Positions 50,757-59,796 of a DNA stretch of 64,000 bases are shown here, in pieces. The stretch is from Acidobacteriaceae bacterium. GTDB lineage: Bacteria; Acidobacteriota; Terriglobia; Terriglobales; Acidobacteriaceae. A program made the position numbers and the translations under genes. The notes beneath the pieces are model-generated. The model was not told the origin of the DNA and did not search any database. It was given only the letters and a program-made list of their open reading frames with translations. Position 1 is the first letter of the stretch, and each line of letters opens with the position of its first letter. The stretch is taken from assembly GCA_027452245.1 (NCBI GenBank), contig DAIDGW010000049.1, positions 1-64,000 on the forward strand, read 5' to 3'.

Positions 50757-50943
50757 AAGCTCTCCTGGACACGCGCTACCCCCTTACGGCAATTGCGCAT
50801 GAATCTGCCTTAAGCAGTTGCAGGAAATACGCAAGCGAACTTTCATCCTATTGGATGGGCTATGAATGTCAATGCAGGTTATAACGCAGGTGCTAAACCT
50901 GATCCCCTAAGGATCAAAGGAATTAGCGGCAGAAACCGGCAAC

Positions 50944-51654
50944 TCAGGCGGCAGCGTCTTCGAAATTAGCAGGCACCATCAGCAGAACACGGAGATCCAT
51001 GACGGCGTGGATCAGTATGGGGAGGAGCAGGCTTCCGGTCACAATGAAAATGGCGCCGAGCATAAAGCCGATCACCACAGTTGAGGCGGCCTGTACCGTT
51101 CCTTGATACAGATGCCCGATTCCAAAGATCAGAGACGAGATCACGAGTGCCCAGGAAAGGCTGAAGTGGAGCGGCGTAACTCCGAAATAATGGAGCAGAA
51201 ATCCGCGATAGACGATCTCCTCGCAGATCCCGGCCGTGATGCAGACCAGCCACCACCAGTGGCGCTCTTCTTTGGTGGAGGGAAGCAGGAAGCTGAACTT
51301 CTTTGCCGCGACGGCGGCTTTGGCGCGAATCTGCTTCATCCATACCGCAAGGATGGCGGGAACCATGATGGCGATCAAGGCGCCGATCGTAAGTCCCTTC
51401 ACGAACATCGCGGCGTGCGATCCCGGCATCAACCAGCCGATTTCCTGCGGTCGAGGATGGATAGTCACAAGGCGCCAGAACCCGACGGCCAAGACGGCAA
51501 CCAGCGCGCAGGCCCAAGACGCGGTAATGATTTGCGCATAGAAACGGACTTTTTTGCGTGGATTCGTGCTCGCCTTGAGGCGTGGAATCGCGTAGTAATC
51601 CTACAGGGGTGCGCCAATTACGAGAGCCAGCAGGAGAATGTTCTGAAGAAGCAT
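50944..51654 (-). pseudogene. CPBP family intramembrane protease interrupted by an in-frame TAG
   Basis: The frame begins at the ATG at 51654 (GCGGAGG ribosome binding site) with MLLQNILLLALVIGAPL, meets TAG at 51601-51603, and continues in the same frame as DYYAIPRLKASTNPRKKVRF and the full CPBP core. The ORF track lists only the downstream part from a TTG at 51492. The core has EEIVYRG (EExxxR), FGIGHLYQG and HAVMD, the metal and catalytic motifs of Abi/CPBP (Rce1-like) proteases. A Trp codon TGG changed to TAG would explain the break. If read through, the product would be 236 residues. It could be a recent nonsense mutation, a sequencing error or suppression; the 3' portion remains well conserved. 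The amidohydrolase gene lies 19 bases upstream. Confidence 0.82.
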
Positions 51655-51673
51655 TCCCGCCTCCGCTTTGAAC

Positions 51674-53080
51674 TTACTGTTCCATGCCCAGAGACGCGCT
51701 GACGGACTTGCCGTACTCTCTGGCCTTTTCGAGCACGCGCGGCTCATCGATGGTGAGCAGTTTCCGGTCACGCATGACCGTTTTGCCCCCAATGATCACC
51801 GTCTCGACGTCATCGCCTTTCAGCGCATACGCCAACTGCGCGTAGACATCGTACATAGGAACTGCGTTCGGCTCATCGAGGCTGATAACGTCGAGGTCGG
51901 CCTTCTTCCCTGGCTCGAGTGATCCAATTTCCTTTTCCATGTGGAGAGCGCGTGCGCCATCGATGGTCGCCATTTCCACGACTGCCTTGGCATTCAGCGC
52001 CAGTGGATTCATCTGTGTGATCTTGGCCAGCTTGGCGGCGAGATCCATCTCTTCCATCAGGTCGAGATCGTTGTTGCTTCCGGCGGGACCATCCGTGCCC
52101 AGACCGACTGCCACGCCCGCCGCCCGCATCTGCGGGACTGGTGACACCCCGCTCGCCAGCATCATGTTGCTGGAAGGATTATGCACACATCCGACTTGCT
52201 TTTGCGCGAGAATCTTTTCGTCGGCGGTATCGACGTAAATACAGTGCGCCGCGACCACATCGGGGCCGAGCACGCCGATGCTGTTGAGGTATGCGACTGG
52301 CGACATGCCGTGCGCCTTTTCGCTATCGTCCCACTCCTTTTTCATCTCGGCCACATGAATCAGGATGGGCGCGTGATATTTTCGCGCCAGCGCGGCGGCC
52401 GCTTGCAGTGTTTTCTGCGAACAGGTGTACATGGAGTGCGGAGCCACGGCGGCGTGAATCAGAGGATCACCTTGCCACTTGCGGATAAAGCGCTCGCTGT
52501 AGGCGAGCATGTCGTCAAGGTTCTTGTTGTCGGGAGTGGGAAAGTCGATGAAGGTCTCGCCTACAACTCCGCGCAATCCCGCAGCCTTGGTTTCTTCCGC
52601 GATGGCCTCTTCGAAATAGTACATATCGGCGAATGTGGTGACACCGTAGCGGATCTGTTCGGCGGCAGCCAGGCGAGTGCCCCAGCGGACGAAATCTTCG
52701 TTCACGTTCTTCTTTTCGGCGGGGAAGATGTACTTGTAAAGCCAGTCATTCAGCGTGACATCGTCATGCAATCCGCGAAACAGGGTCATGGGGACGTGCG
52801 TATGACCGTTGACGAATCCCGGGACAATCAGTTTCCCATGTGCGTCGATGGTATGCGCTCCGTGATACTTCGAATCAATTTCGGAACGCGGCCCAACAGC
52901 GACGATGGAATCGCCGCGGATCGCGATGCTGCCATCGTGCAGCACGGTGCGATTAGCGTCCATCGTGACGATCATGCCGTCGCTGACAATGAGATCGACA
53001 GGCTGCGATTGCGCCGCTGCAAGGCTGGCTGGCGCCCAGATGAAAATGAATAAGACGCAGATATTCCCCAAATTTCGCAC
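51674..53080 (-). CDS. Secreted amidohydrolase (MtaD/AtzA-like deaminase family)
   Basis: The 468-residue protein starts at a GTG (AGGAG 8 bases upstream) with a signal peptide ending SLAAAQ. The metal-dependent hydrolase barrel has all ligands: NGHTHVPM (HxH), LIHVAEMK (His), AAHCIYVD (His) and LGTDGPAGSNN (Asp). Overall it resembles the S-adenosylhomocysteine/5-methylthioadenosine deaminase and TrzA/AtzA chlorohydrolase group. These are normally cytoplasmic, so the export signal is unusual and implies a periplasmic substrate. A C-terminal small beta subdomain (LEPGKKADLDVISLDE) is standard. Exact substrate cannot be set from sequence. Confidence 0.9.
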   Translation of the reverse strand: MRNLGNICVLFIFIWAPASLAAAQSQPVDLIVSDGMIVTMDANRTVLHDGSIAIRGDSIVAVGPRSEIDSKYHGAHTIDAHGKLIVPGFVNGHTHVPMTLFRGLHDDVTLNDWLYKYIFPAEKKNVNEDFVRWGTRLAAAEQIRYGVTTFADMYYFEEAIAEETKAAGLRGVVGETFIDFPTPDNKNLDDMLAYSERFIRKWQGDPLIHAAVAPHSMYTCSQKTLQAAAALARKYHAPILIHVAEMKKEWDDSEKAHGMSPVAYLNSIGVLGPDVVAAHCIYVDTADEKILAQKQVGCVHNPSSNMMLASGVSPVPQMRAAGVAVGLGTDGPAGSNNDLDLMEEMDLAAKLAKITQMNPLALNAKAVVEMATIDGARALHMEKEIGSLEPGKKADLDVISLDEPNAVPMYDVYAQLAYALKGDDVETVIIGGKTVMRDRKLLTIDEPRVLEKAREYGKSVSASLGMEQ

Positions 53081-53289
53081 AAGGGCTCTCCTGTAATTGG
53101 AGACACCACTATAGACGGAATCAAACGAGGGGGGAAATAGCGGAGGATCAGGTGGGACTGGAAGCGAGGCGTGCGGGGGAGATCGCGCTCGCCTCTTCGC
53201 GCAGCCCTAGGGTCATTAGGAGACAAGAGGCTCGTTACATGGCAACCTGGCACTCAGCAGATATGGCTTAAGCAGTATGATTTCAGGAC

Positions 53290-54516
53290 ATGACAGAGTC
53301 AGAGATTCCCAGTTTTCGTGAAGCGCGGAGAATGGTCGATCGGCGGGCGCTTGTGCAGCAGCCTGCAGCGGAGAAGGTTGCGCTGACGCTGGCAACAGGA
53401 CGTGTCCTGGCCGAGGATCTTCGCGCCGACCGCGACATTCCGCCATTTCCGCGCTCCACGCGCGACGGATATGCGGTGCGCGTGGCAGATCTGGGCAAGC
53501 TTCCTGCGGTATTGAAGGTTTTGGGTGAAATTCGCGCCGGAGAGCGGGCGGAAAATCTGCCCTCCACTGTTGCGACTGGAGAAGCAGTGGCGATCATGAC
53601 CGGAGCGCCGGTTCCCAGCGGAGCCGATGCGGTCGTGATGGTTGAGTTTACTTCCCAAGGCAATGGAGATGGGAGGGTGACGGTCTCGCGCGGAGTAGGT
53701 CCGGGCGAGAACATTGTTCTACGCGGAGCCGAAGCGAAGCAGGGCAGCATTCTGCTGGAACGTGGTACGCGCCTGCAGGAAGCGGCGATCGGATTGGCGG
53801 CTTCGGTGGGACGGGATCAGTTGGCCGTCTACCGCAAGCCGCGGGTGGCAATCCTGAGCACGGGAGACGAGATTGTGGAGGTGACAGCCGAGCCCGGTCC
53901 CACGCAAATTCGCAATTCCAACAGCTATTCGCTGGCGGCGCAGGTGGAGCGAGCGGGAGGAGAGGCGATTCGGCTGCCGATCGCTCCCGATGAAGCCGGA
54001 CGATTGCGGGAGTTGATAGAAGAAGGATTGCGGGCCGATCTGCTTGTCATGACAGGCGGCGTTTCGATGGGGCGCTATGACCTGGTCGAGCAGGTTCTGG
54101 AGGAAATCGGCGCTGAGTTCTTTTTCACAGGAGCGAAAATTCAGCCGGGGCGTCCGGTGGTGTTTGGACGTGCGCAGAGGAAATATTTCTTTGGATTGCC
54201 GGGGAATCCGGTTTCGACAATGGTCACGTTGGAGTTGTTTGCACGGCCCATGCTGCAGGCGCTGGCCGGAATGAAGCCGCGTCCGCTGACATTTTTGCAT
54301 GCACGAGCGAAAAGCGAGATACGCGTGAAGCCGGGGCTGACGCGTTTTCTTCCCGCAAATATTTCCGGCGAATACGAAGAATCGCAGGTGGAGTTAGTAA
54401 TGTGGCAGGGATCGGGAGACATCGCGGCGACGGCCCGCGCAAATTGCTACGCCGTGATCGCTCCGGATCGCGAAAAAATCGGCGCAGGCGAGTGGGTTCC
54501 GGTCATGATGCGATAG
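53290..54516 (+). CDS. moeA: Molybdopterin molybdenumtransferase
   Basis: The 408-residue protein inserts molybdate into adenylated molybdopterin. Motifs: PPFPRSTRDGYAVR, GEAVAIMTGAPVPSGADAVVMVE, VAILSTGDEIVE, MTGGVSMGRYDLVEQVL and FFGLPGNPVSTMVTLELFARP. Length matches the family. It begins a plus-strand group with moaC and a MogA/MoaB gene, so the region supplies molybdenum cofactor. No molybdoenzyme is seen in this window. Confidence 0.96.
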   Translation: MTESEIPSFREARRMVDRRALVQQPAAEKVALTLATGRVLAEDLRADRDIPPFPRSTRDGYAVRVADLGKLPAVLKVLGEIRAGERAENLPSTVATGEAVAIMTGAPVPSGADAVVMVEFTSQGNGDGRVTVSRGVGPGENIVLRGAEAKQGSILLERGTRLQEAAIGLAASVGRDQLAVYRKPRVAILSTGDEIVEVTAEPGPTQIRNSNSYSLAAQVERAGGEAIRLPIAPDEAGRLRELIEEGLRADLLVMTGGVSMGRYDLVEQVLEEIGAEFFFTGAKIQPGRPVVFGRAQRKYFFGLPGNPVSTMVTLELFARPMLQALAGMKPRPLTFLHARAKSEIRVKPGLTRFLPANISGEYEESQVELVMWQGSGDIAATARANCYAVIAPDREKIGAGEWVPVMMR

Positions 54517-54548
54517 AGGCTGCATCAAGACGGGCTGTGTAAGATAGA

Positions 54549-55040
54549 GTGTGCGTGGTGACCAAGAAGCTATCTCACTATGATGGTGCCGGACGCGTCC
54601 GCATGGTGGACGTGTCGCGCAAAGCGACAACCGACCGCGAAGCGGAAGCGAGCGCGTTCGTGGCGATGAAGACTGCTGTGCTTGAGGCGCTGCCGGCGAA
54701 TCCCAAGGGCGATCCGCTGGAGGTGGCGCGTATAGCCGGAATTATGGCGGCGAAACGCACCGCGGAACTGATCCCGTTGTGCCATCCGTTGCCGCTGGCC
54801 AGCGTTGATGTGGATATGCGGCTGTGCGAGAATGGCGTGGCTATTACCTCAAGAGTTAAGACCACGGCCGAAACCGGCGTGGAGATGGAAGCGATGGTCG
54901 CGGCCAGTGTCGCGGCCCTGACGGTTTACGATATGTGCAAGGCGCTGGACAAGGGAATTGAGATCCGCGAGATCGTGCTCGAGCGTAAGTCGGGCGGCAA
55001 GAGCGGAGACTATCGGCGCGTGCGAAGCCGGTCGAAATAG
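54549..55040 (+). CDS. moaC: Cyclic pyranopterin monophosphate synthase
   Basis: The 163-residue protein acts with MoaA to convert GTP to cPMP. Recognisable MoaC motifs: [84 protein letters not shown] and a late KSGGKSG. Three closely spaced GTGs make the exact start uncertain. It lies 32 bases after moeA and 11 bases before a response regulator gene, consistent with one operon. moaA is not in the window. Confidence 0.97.
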   Translation: MCVVTKKLSHYDGAGRVRMVDVSRKATTDREAEASAFVAMKTAVLEALPANPKGDPLEVARIAGIMAAKRTAELIPLCHPLPLASVDVDMRLCENGVAITSRVKTTAETGVEMEAMVAASVAALTVYDMCKALDKGIEIREIVLERKSGGKSGDYRRVRSRSK

Positions 55041-55051
55041 GCGCACTTTTC

Positions 55052-55876
55052 ATGGCAAACGACGTCAAGCTGCTGCTGGTGGAAGATAATCCGATGGTGT
55101 TGAAGATGCTGCAGCAGGCATTGTCGCCGCTGGCCGCGATCACGACGGCGGGCGACGCCGCCGACGGCCTGCTGAAAGCGGTGGACGACCCTCCGGAGTT
55201 GGTGGTGTGCGATTACCGCATGCCCGGGATGGATGGACGCCAGTTCATCGAGAAGCTGAAGAGCCGTCCGGCGACCGCAAATTTTTCTTCTGTGCTGATG
55301 GCGAGTAAAGCCGATATTTCTGAGCGGCTGTCGCAGAGCGACGCAGCCGACGATCTCCTGGAGAAGCCGTTCTTCCTGAAAGACGCAACCCGCCGCATCA
55401 AGCGCATGGTCGACCGCATTGCGCTGGAAAAGATGGCGAAGACCGCGCCGTCGGACGGGGTGGTGCGCGGCAATCTGGCGCAGATGAACGTCATCGACCT
55501 GATGCAGTCGCTCGAAATGGGGCGCAAGAGTTGCCAGTTGACCCTGACGAACCAGGGTGAGACGTGCGAAGTGTTCTTCTCTGAGGGACAAGTGAAACAC
55601 GCGACCTACGGATCGCTGGTCGGGGACGAAGCAGTGTTCAAGGTTCTGCGCTGGACCGGTGGGGTCTTCGAGCTCAACTTCGAAGGCAAGACCGACAAAG
55701 AAACCACCCAGTTGAATACCCAGGGACTGTTGATGGAAGGCCTGCGGCTATTGGATGAATCGCAGCGTGATGGCAGCGGCGAGAGTGCGGAAGGGGCAGC
55801 TGCGGCTGAAGCTCCCACAGCGAGTGGCGGACGCCGGAAACGGGAAGAAGAGGAAGATGTCCTCCTCGACAACTGA
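55052..55876 (+). CDS. Response regulator with DUF4388 (PATAN) output domain
   Basis: The 274-residue protein has a receiver (about 5-125; acidic VEDN, phosphoacceptor Asp54 in VVCDYRMPG, Lys in LEKPF) and a DUF4388/PATAN domain (about 143-240: GNLAQMNVIDLMQSLEMGRKSCQLTLTNQGETCEVFFSEGQVKHATYGSLVGDEAVFKVLRWTGGVFELN). The C-terminal 35 residues are Ala/Glu/Lys-rich and low complexity. PATAN regulators are implicated in motility, polarity and gene regulation. It sits between moaC and the MogA/MoaB gene and overlaps the latter by 20 bases, so it appears embedded in the cofactor operon. Confidence 0.9.
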   Translation: MANDVKLLLVEDNPMVLKMLQQALSPLAAITTAGDAADGLLKAVDDPPELVVCDYRMPGMDGRQFIEKLKSRPATANFSSVLMASKADISERLSQSDAADDLLEKPFFLKDATRRIKRMVDRIALEKMAKTAPSDGVVRGNLAQMNVIDLMQSLEMGRKSCQLTLTNQGETCEVFFSEGQVKHATYGSLVGDEAVFKVLRWTGGVFELNFEGKTDKETTQLNTQGLLMEGLRLLDESQRDGSGESAEGAAAAEAPTASGGRRKREEEEDVLLDN

Positions 55877-56378
55877 GACAAGGCGGCAGGCGTACAGGGC
55901 CGCAGTGATCACGGTCAGCGATTCTTGCGCGCGCGGTAAACGCGAGGATCTTTCTGGTCCGGCGGTGGCGGAAGTGCTCCGAAAGGCTGGATTCGAGCCG
56001 GTTGCGCAGCAAGTTGTTCCCGACGAATCCGTTCAGATTCAGAATCTTCTGGTTCGCCTGACCCGTGAGGTGCGCCTGGTGGTCACGACTGGGGGGACTG
56101 GGATTGCGACCCGGGATGTCACTCCGGAGGCTACGCAGGCGGTGTGCGATCGAGTGCTTGATGGCGTCGCGGAACGCATGCGCAGCGAGGGAGTAAAGCG
56201 CACTCCGTTTGCGGCATTGAGTCGAGGGATTTGTGGGACGCGGGGAATGGCGTTGGTCCTGAATCTGCCGGGGAGTCCGAAGGGGGCAGTAGAATCGCTG
56301 CAGGCTGTCCTTGAACTGATTCCACACGCTCTGGAGTTGCTGGAAGGCCACACGGAACACCATTCGGCGAAAATTTGA
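55857..56378 (+). CDS. MogA/MoaB family molybdopterin adenylyltransferase
   Basis: From the ATG at 55857 (AAGAGGAA just upstream) the protein has 173 residues; the track starts 34 codons earlier inside the preceding gene. Motifs: AAVITVSDSCARGKREDLSGP, LVVTTGGTGIATRDVTPEAT and ALVLNLPGSPKGAVESL. MogA/MoaB proteins adenylate molybdopterin before MoeA inserts molybdate. Its start lies inside the end of the response regulator frame, implying translational coupling. Confidence 0.93.
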   Translation: MSSSTTETRRQAYRAAVITVSDSCARGKREDLSGPAVAEVLRKAGFEPVAQQVVPDESVQIQNLLVRLTREVRLVVTTGGTGIATRDVTPEATQAVCDRVLDGVAERMRSEGVKRTPFAALSRGICGTRGMALVLNLPGSPKGAVESLQAVLELIPHALELLEGHTEHHSAKI

Positions 56379-56468
56379 ATTCTTTTGACGGCACCTTACT
56401 TCCAAGATGCATCGCCAAAAGCGGTGGTCTTTTTGTGTAAAGAAGTTGACGTACACTGAACTCTTTCC

Positions 56469-57086
56469 TTGAAAGCAATCGGACACATACTGGCGCGTTA
56501 CACGGCGTGGATCTGGCACCTGCTCAGTTTTTTCGGAATCTGGGGCGTGTTTGTCATTGCCTTCGCCGATTCCGCGCTGCTGGGCATGCCGGTTGACGCA
56601 GTCGTAGCCACGTTCGTCTATCGCGACCACCATCATTTCCTGCTGCTGGTGCTGCTGGCGTCGGCGGGTTCGGCGTTGGGCAGCATTCCTCTTTACTTGA
56701 TTGGATACTTCGGCGGCGAGAAAGTGTTGCGCAAGAGAATCTCAGAAGAACGATTCAAGCGCATTCACCGGTCTTTTGAGGAGCATGAATTCTGGGCGCT
56801 GATGTTTCCGGCGATGCTGCCTCCGCCCACGCCCTTCAAGGCGTTTGTGCTGGGAGCGGCGGTGTTCCAGATGCGCTTTGTGGACTTTTTGGCGGCGATT
56901 TTTGCCGGGCGGTTCGTACGGTTTTTTCTGCTGAGCTTGCTCACACTGCGCTTCGGGCCGCAAATCGCCGAGATTGCGGGACGGGTATTCCATCAGCATT
57001 TTGCCTGGGTGCTGGGAGCGCTGGCCGGTGGGCTATTTCTGTGGTTGCTGGTCCGGCGGAGGAAGCGCGGGAAGCAGAGCGCGTGA
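56469..57086 (+). CDS. VTT/DedA-like membrane protein (YqaA type)
   Basis: The 205-residue protein starts at a TTG. It has five or six TM helices and the SNARE-associated/VTT domain: FADSALLGMPVDAVVATFVY, AGSALGSIPLYLIGYFGGEKVL, and FPAMLPPPTPFKAFVLGAAVFQMRFVDFLAAIFAGRFVRF. DedA/VTT proteins move lipids (for example undecaprenyl phosphate or phosphatidylethanolamine) across the membrane. The C-terminal end is short and basic. It follows the MogA/MoaB gene by 90 bases. Confidence 0.88.
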   Translation: MKAIGHILARYTAWIWHLLSFFGIWGVFVIAFADSALLGMPVDAVVATFVYRDHHHFLLLVLLASAGSALGSIPLYLIGYFGGEKVLRKRISEERFKRIHRSFEEHEFWALMFPAMLPPPTPFKAFVLGAAVFQMRFVDFLAAIFAGRFVRFFLLSLLTLRFGPQIAEIAGRVFHQHFAWVLGALAGGLFLWLLVRRRKRGKQSA

Positions 57087-57120
57087 AAAGCAGCGGACCA
57101 GTGCGCACTCCGATTCGTAA

Positions 57121-57149
57121 GGGATCGAGTTCCTTCGCCAGGATGACAA
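57121..57149. repeat. Possible dispersed intergenic repeat copy
   Basis: On the minus strand this reads TTGTCATCCTGGCGAAGG, sharing TGTCATCC with the three motifs near 5.6 kb. The match is only 8 bases, so the link is tentative. Confidence 0.25.
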
Positions 57150-57237
57150 AGCTCCAGGAATTAAAACCCTAACGTTCTTAGCCACGGCAAACGACTCGGC
57201 TAAAGATGAGGCCTTTCAAGACTCAAGCGCAGCGCAG

Positions 57238-57774
57238 CTACGCGGCGGCGATGTGATCGTTGGCGGACTTGTGCATCCATCCCGCCAGAGCATGCAGCAG
57301 CGCCGGAGTGGCAAACATGGCCGCGGTGAAGATCATGTCGCCTTCGATCGCGCGGCGGAAGAAGGGCAGACCGGCGTCATAGCAGGTTAATAGTCCCGCC
57401 ATCGTGTGCGGATACATGTTGGTCCAGGCGGCCCACACGGCGAAGTTGCTGATCACAAAAAATGAGACTGAGCAGGTGAGCGCGGCGGCGGCGATGCGCA
57501 ATACCCCGGCATTCTGCTTCAAGTTCGAGCCCAGCCAGATCATGGCCGCGTACCACGCCCAAGTCACAAGGTGGTCCCAGCTGAGCGGGTAGCGGTAGAA
57601 GAGGGTGGTCAGGAGTACGTCCGAGGCGGCGAACAGCGCGACCGGAATCCACATCTTGCGGCGGGATTCGCGGTATCCAAAGAAGAGCAGAGCCGCTCCT
57701 ACAGGAGTCAAGGCCAGGGGATGAGGCATGAAGCGCACTGCAATTGCAAATAGAACAAAGAAATATGCCAGCAT
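57238..57774 (-). CDS. DUF6580-like integral membrane protein
   Basis: From the ATG at 57774 (GAGGTGA upstream) the protein has 178 residues; the track begins 17 codons earlier within the overlap with the GtrA gene. Five to six TM helices are predicted, with the conserved start FVLFAIAVRFMPHP.ALTPVGAALLFFGY and a middle NMYPHTMAGLLTCYDAGLPFF. This resembles DUF6580, small membrane proteins of unknown function that recall ECF-transporter S components. It is the last gene of a three-gene membrane-protein group. Confidence 0.75.
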   Translation of the reverse strand: MLAYFFVLFAIAVRFMPHPLALTPVGAALLFFGYRESRRKMWIPVALFAASDVLLTTLFYRYPLSWDHLVTWAWYAAMIWLGSNLKQNAGVLRIAAAALTCSVSFFVISNFAVWAAWTNMYPHTMAGLLTCYDAGLPFFRRAIEGDMIFTAAMFATPALLHALAGWMHKSANDHIAAA

Positions 57775-57821
57775 GGTCACCTCGAACTGGCTTCTATTCT
57801 GGGCGCTGGAACCATAAGACG

Positions 57822-58262
57822 TCAAGACGGGTCACGCGCCTGGCTGAAAACCCAGGCGTCGCTGACGAGAAAATTGGCGATGGAGCAGAGCGCGATGGCC
57901 ACGGCATTAGCCAATAAGTAGTTCAGGTGCTCCAATCCGACCAGAACCTTCATGAGAAAGAGATTTCCCAGGATTGAAATCGTGCCGGTTGTGAAATTGA
58001 AACGGAGCAGGCGGGCACATGATTGTGACCACGAGGTTTGAGCCCGATCAGCCCAAGTGTATCGTTCATGCCACAAGAAGTTATGAATCACGGCAAGTTC
58101 GACTGCTAGAGCGGTCGCCAGCAAGTAGTCGAGATGGGCTGCACTCTTGAAAATCAAGAGTGCGAGCATCTGCACAGCGATGCCAATGGCGCCGACCAGA
58201 TTGAATTTGAAGCAGCGCCTAATCTGCCGTGAAGCAGAGTTTTGCCGCTGCGTACCCGTCAT
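57822..58262 (-). CDS. GtrA family membrane protein
   Basis: The 146-residue protein has four TM helices and the GtrA pattern: FNLVGAIGIAVQMLALLIF, ALAVELAVIHNFLWHERYTWADR and ALCSIANFLVSDAWVF. GtrA proteins take part in polysaccharide or lipid-linked sugar export, often as flippase partners of glycosyltransferases. Its ATG overlaps the stop of the CDP-alcohol phosphotransferase gene by 4 bases, so the two are coupled and may act in the same lipid pathway. Confidence 0.9.
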   Translation of the reverse strand: MTGTQRQNSASRQIRRCFKFNLVGAIGIAVQMLALLIFKSAAHLDYLLATALAVELAVIHNFLWHERYTWADRAQTSWSQSCARLLRFNFTTGTISILGNLFLMKVLVGLEHLNYLLANAVAIALCSIANFLVSDAWVFSQARDPS

Positions 58263-59026
58263 GACACGATCCTGTCTTCCCGATAGAGGCGGATCGTGTT
58301 TTCGATGGTGAAGAAGATGAGCACGACAGCCATGCCGACGATGCCGATCGCGCCGCCGACGTCGAACAGGCGATAACGCACTCCGAATACAAGCACGATG
58401 GGCTTCCAGAACAGGGCCAAATTCCCGACGGCGAGCAGGATGCGCAATTCCGTGGGACCGAACTTCCAGAAGGACAAGCGAAATTCTCCAAGAGCGTGCG
58501 TCGCGAGATAGGACTGGATCGAGAGAAGCAAGAAAGCCGCGAGCAATCCCATGGCAATCCAGGGATGCATATATCCGGAAAAGGCGAGTCCGCTCATTAA
58601 AGCTAGGGCGCCGAAGCTATCGACCATGTGATCGACGTAGAAGCCGTATCGCGGACGCGGCGTCTGGCGAACCCGGGCCAGAGTTCCATCGAGAGAGTCT
58701 CCAAGCCAGTTCAAAGCCAGAAAAACGATGACGGCGAGTAGGCCGAGATGGCTGCGCGAAGACAATGCGTAGGAGACTCCCGCGCCGATCTGGGCGGCGA
58801 AGCCGAGCGCAGTGAGGTGATCGGGACCGATCCAAGGGGGCGTTTGGTCGGCAAGCCGAAGCAATGCTTTTTTCTCTATGCAAGCGACCCAGCTTTCCTG
58901 CAGACGTCGCGCTTCGGCAAACGGGTTTGACCGCCGGATTTCCACCAGGAGCCTGGGATTTACTTGTTCACAGAATTGGGTCATCAAGGGCAATCCTGCT
59001 GCGGTTTGGGATCTTGCACCTGCCAT
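58259..59026 (-). CDS. CDP-alcohol phosphatidyltransferase
   Basis: From the ATG at 59026 (GGAGG 7 bases upstream) the protein has 255 residues; the track starts 25 codons earlier. The active-site motif is complete: GDSLDGTLARVRQTPRPRYGFYVDHMVD, that is D-x2-D-G-x2-A-R-x8-G-x3-D-x3-D. Six TM helices are expected. These enzymes attach an alcohol (glycerol phosphate, inositol phosphate, ethanolamine or serine) to a CDP-activated lipid head or lipid. The alcohol is not identifiable. A GtrA gene follows directly. Confidence 0.92.
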   Translation of the reverse strand: MAGARSQTAAGLPLMTQFCEQVNPRLLVEIRRSNPFAEARRLQESWVACIEKKALLRLADQTPPWIGPDHLTALGFAAQIGAGVSYALSSRSHLGLLAVIVFLALNWLGDSLDGTLARVRQTPRPRYGFYVDHMVDSFGALALMSGLAFSGYMHPWIAMGLLAAFLLLSIQSYLATHALGEFRLSFWKFGPTELRILLAVGNLALFWKPIVLVFGVRYRLFDVGGAIGIVGMAVVLIFFTIENTIRLYREDRIVS

Positions 59027-59220
59027 GTTGAGCCTCCGAAGGGCCGCAATTCGGCCCGGTAAGGGCCACTGTGCAATGGCAGGCAGACGGTGGCAATGCA
59101 CGGCCAGTCAAATCCGAGTCAACCAAAGATCAATTCGTAAGTGGATGGAAGCAAAAGAGTTGGGCAAGAAGCTTAGGAGGAGGCGAACCTCTTCACGGGT
59201 GATGACGTATCCTGCTGAGA

Positions 59221-59796
59221 ATGATTCTGAATGGACTACGAGTTTGCAACTATCTCTGGCTGGGGTTCGCAGTAATCTGGCTGATCTGGGCTATGCGCAC
59301 CAAGAAGACGCAGAGCCGTGCGTCATATTCGTCGCGAGTTCTCTATGGCGTGATCACGTTTGCGGGATTCTATATGGTGTTTGGGAACATGGTTCCGTGG
59401 GCAGGTCGGTTGTGGATCCGGCTGCTACCGCACGCGTTGTGGGCGCAGGTGCTCGGGGTTGCAGTTACGACTGCAGGCCTCGGCTTTGCCGTCTGGGCGA
59501 GGATCTACCTGGGTAGCAACTGGAGCGGCATCGCGATGGTCAAAGTCGGGCACGAACTGATCCGAACCGGACCGTACCGGTGGGTGAGACATCCGATCTA
59601 CTCGGGATTAATTCTGGCGCTGGCGGGAACCGCAATCACGGTCGGACGCCTGCAAACTTTTCTTGGCCCCCCGATTCTCTACCTGGGATTCAAATACAAG
59701 AGCCTGATCGAAGAACGCCTGATGACGGAAACGTTCGGCAACGCCTACGAGGAGTACCGTCAAACGACGGGTGCGATCGTGCCCAGGTTCCACTGA
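59221..59796 (+). CDS. ICMT/PEMT-like membrane methyltransferase
   Basis: The 191-residue protein has about four TM helices and the family motif RTGPYRWVRHPIYSGLILAL, then EERLMTETFGNAYEEYRQTTGAIVPRF. This is the isoprenylcysteine carboxyl methyltransferase/phospholipid methyltransferase fold that uses SAM at the membrane. Its substrate in bacteria is not clear; phospholipids or other membrane molecules are possible. No strong ribosome binding site precedes the ATG. Confidence 0.9.
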   Translation: MILNGLRVCNYLWLGFAVIWLIWAMRTKKTQSRASYSSRVLYGVITFAGFYMVFGNMVPWAGRLWIRLLPHALWAQVLGVAVTTAGLGFAVWARIYLGSNWSGIAMVKVGHELIRTGPYRWVRHPIYSGLILALAGTAITVGRLQTFLGPPILYLGFKYKSLIEERLMTETFGNAYEEYRQTTGAIVPRFH

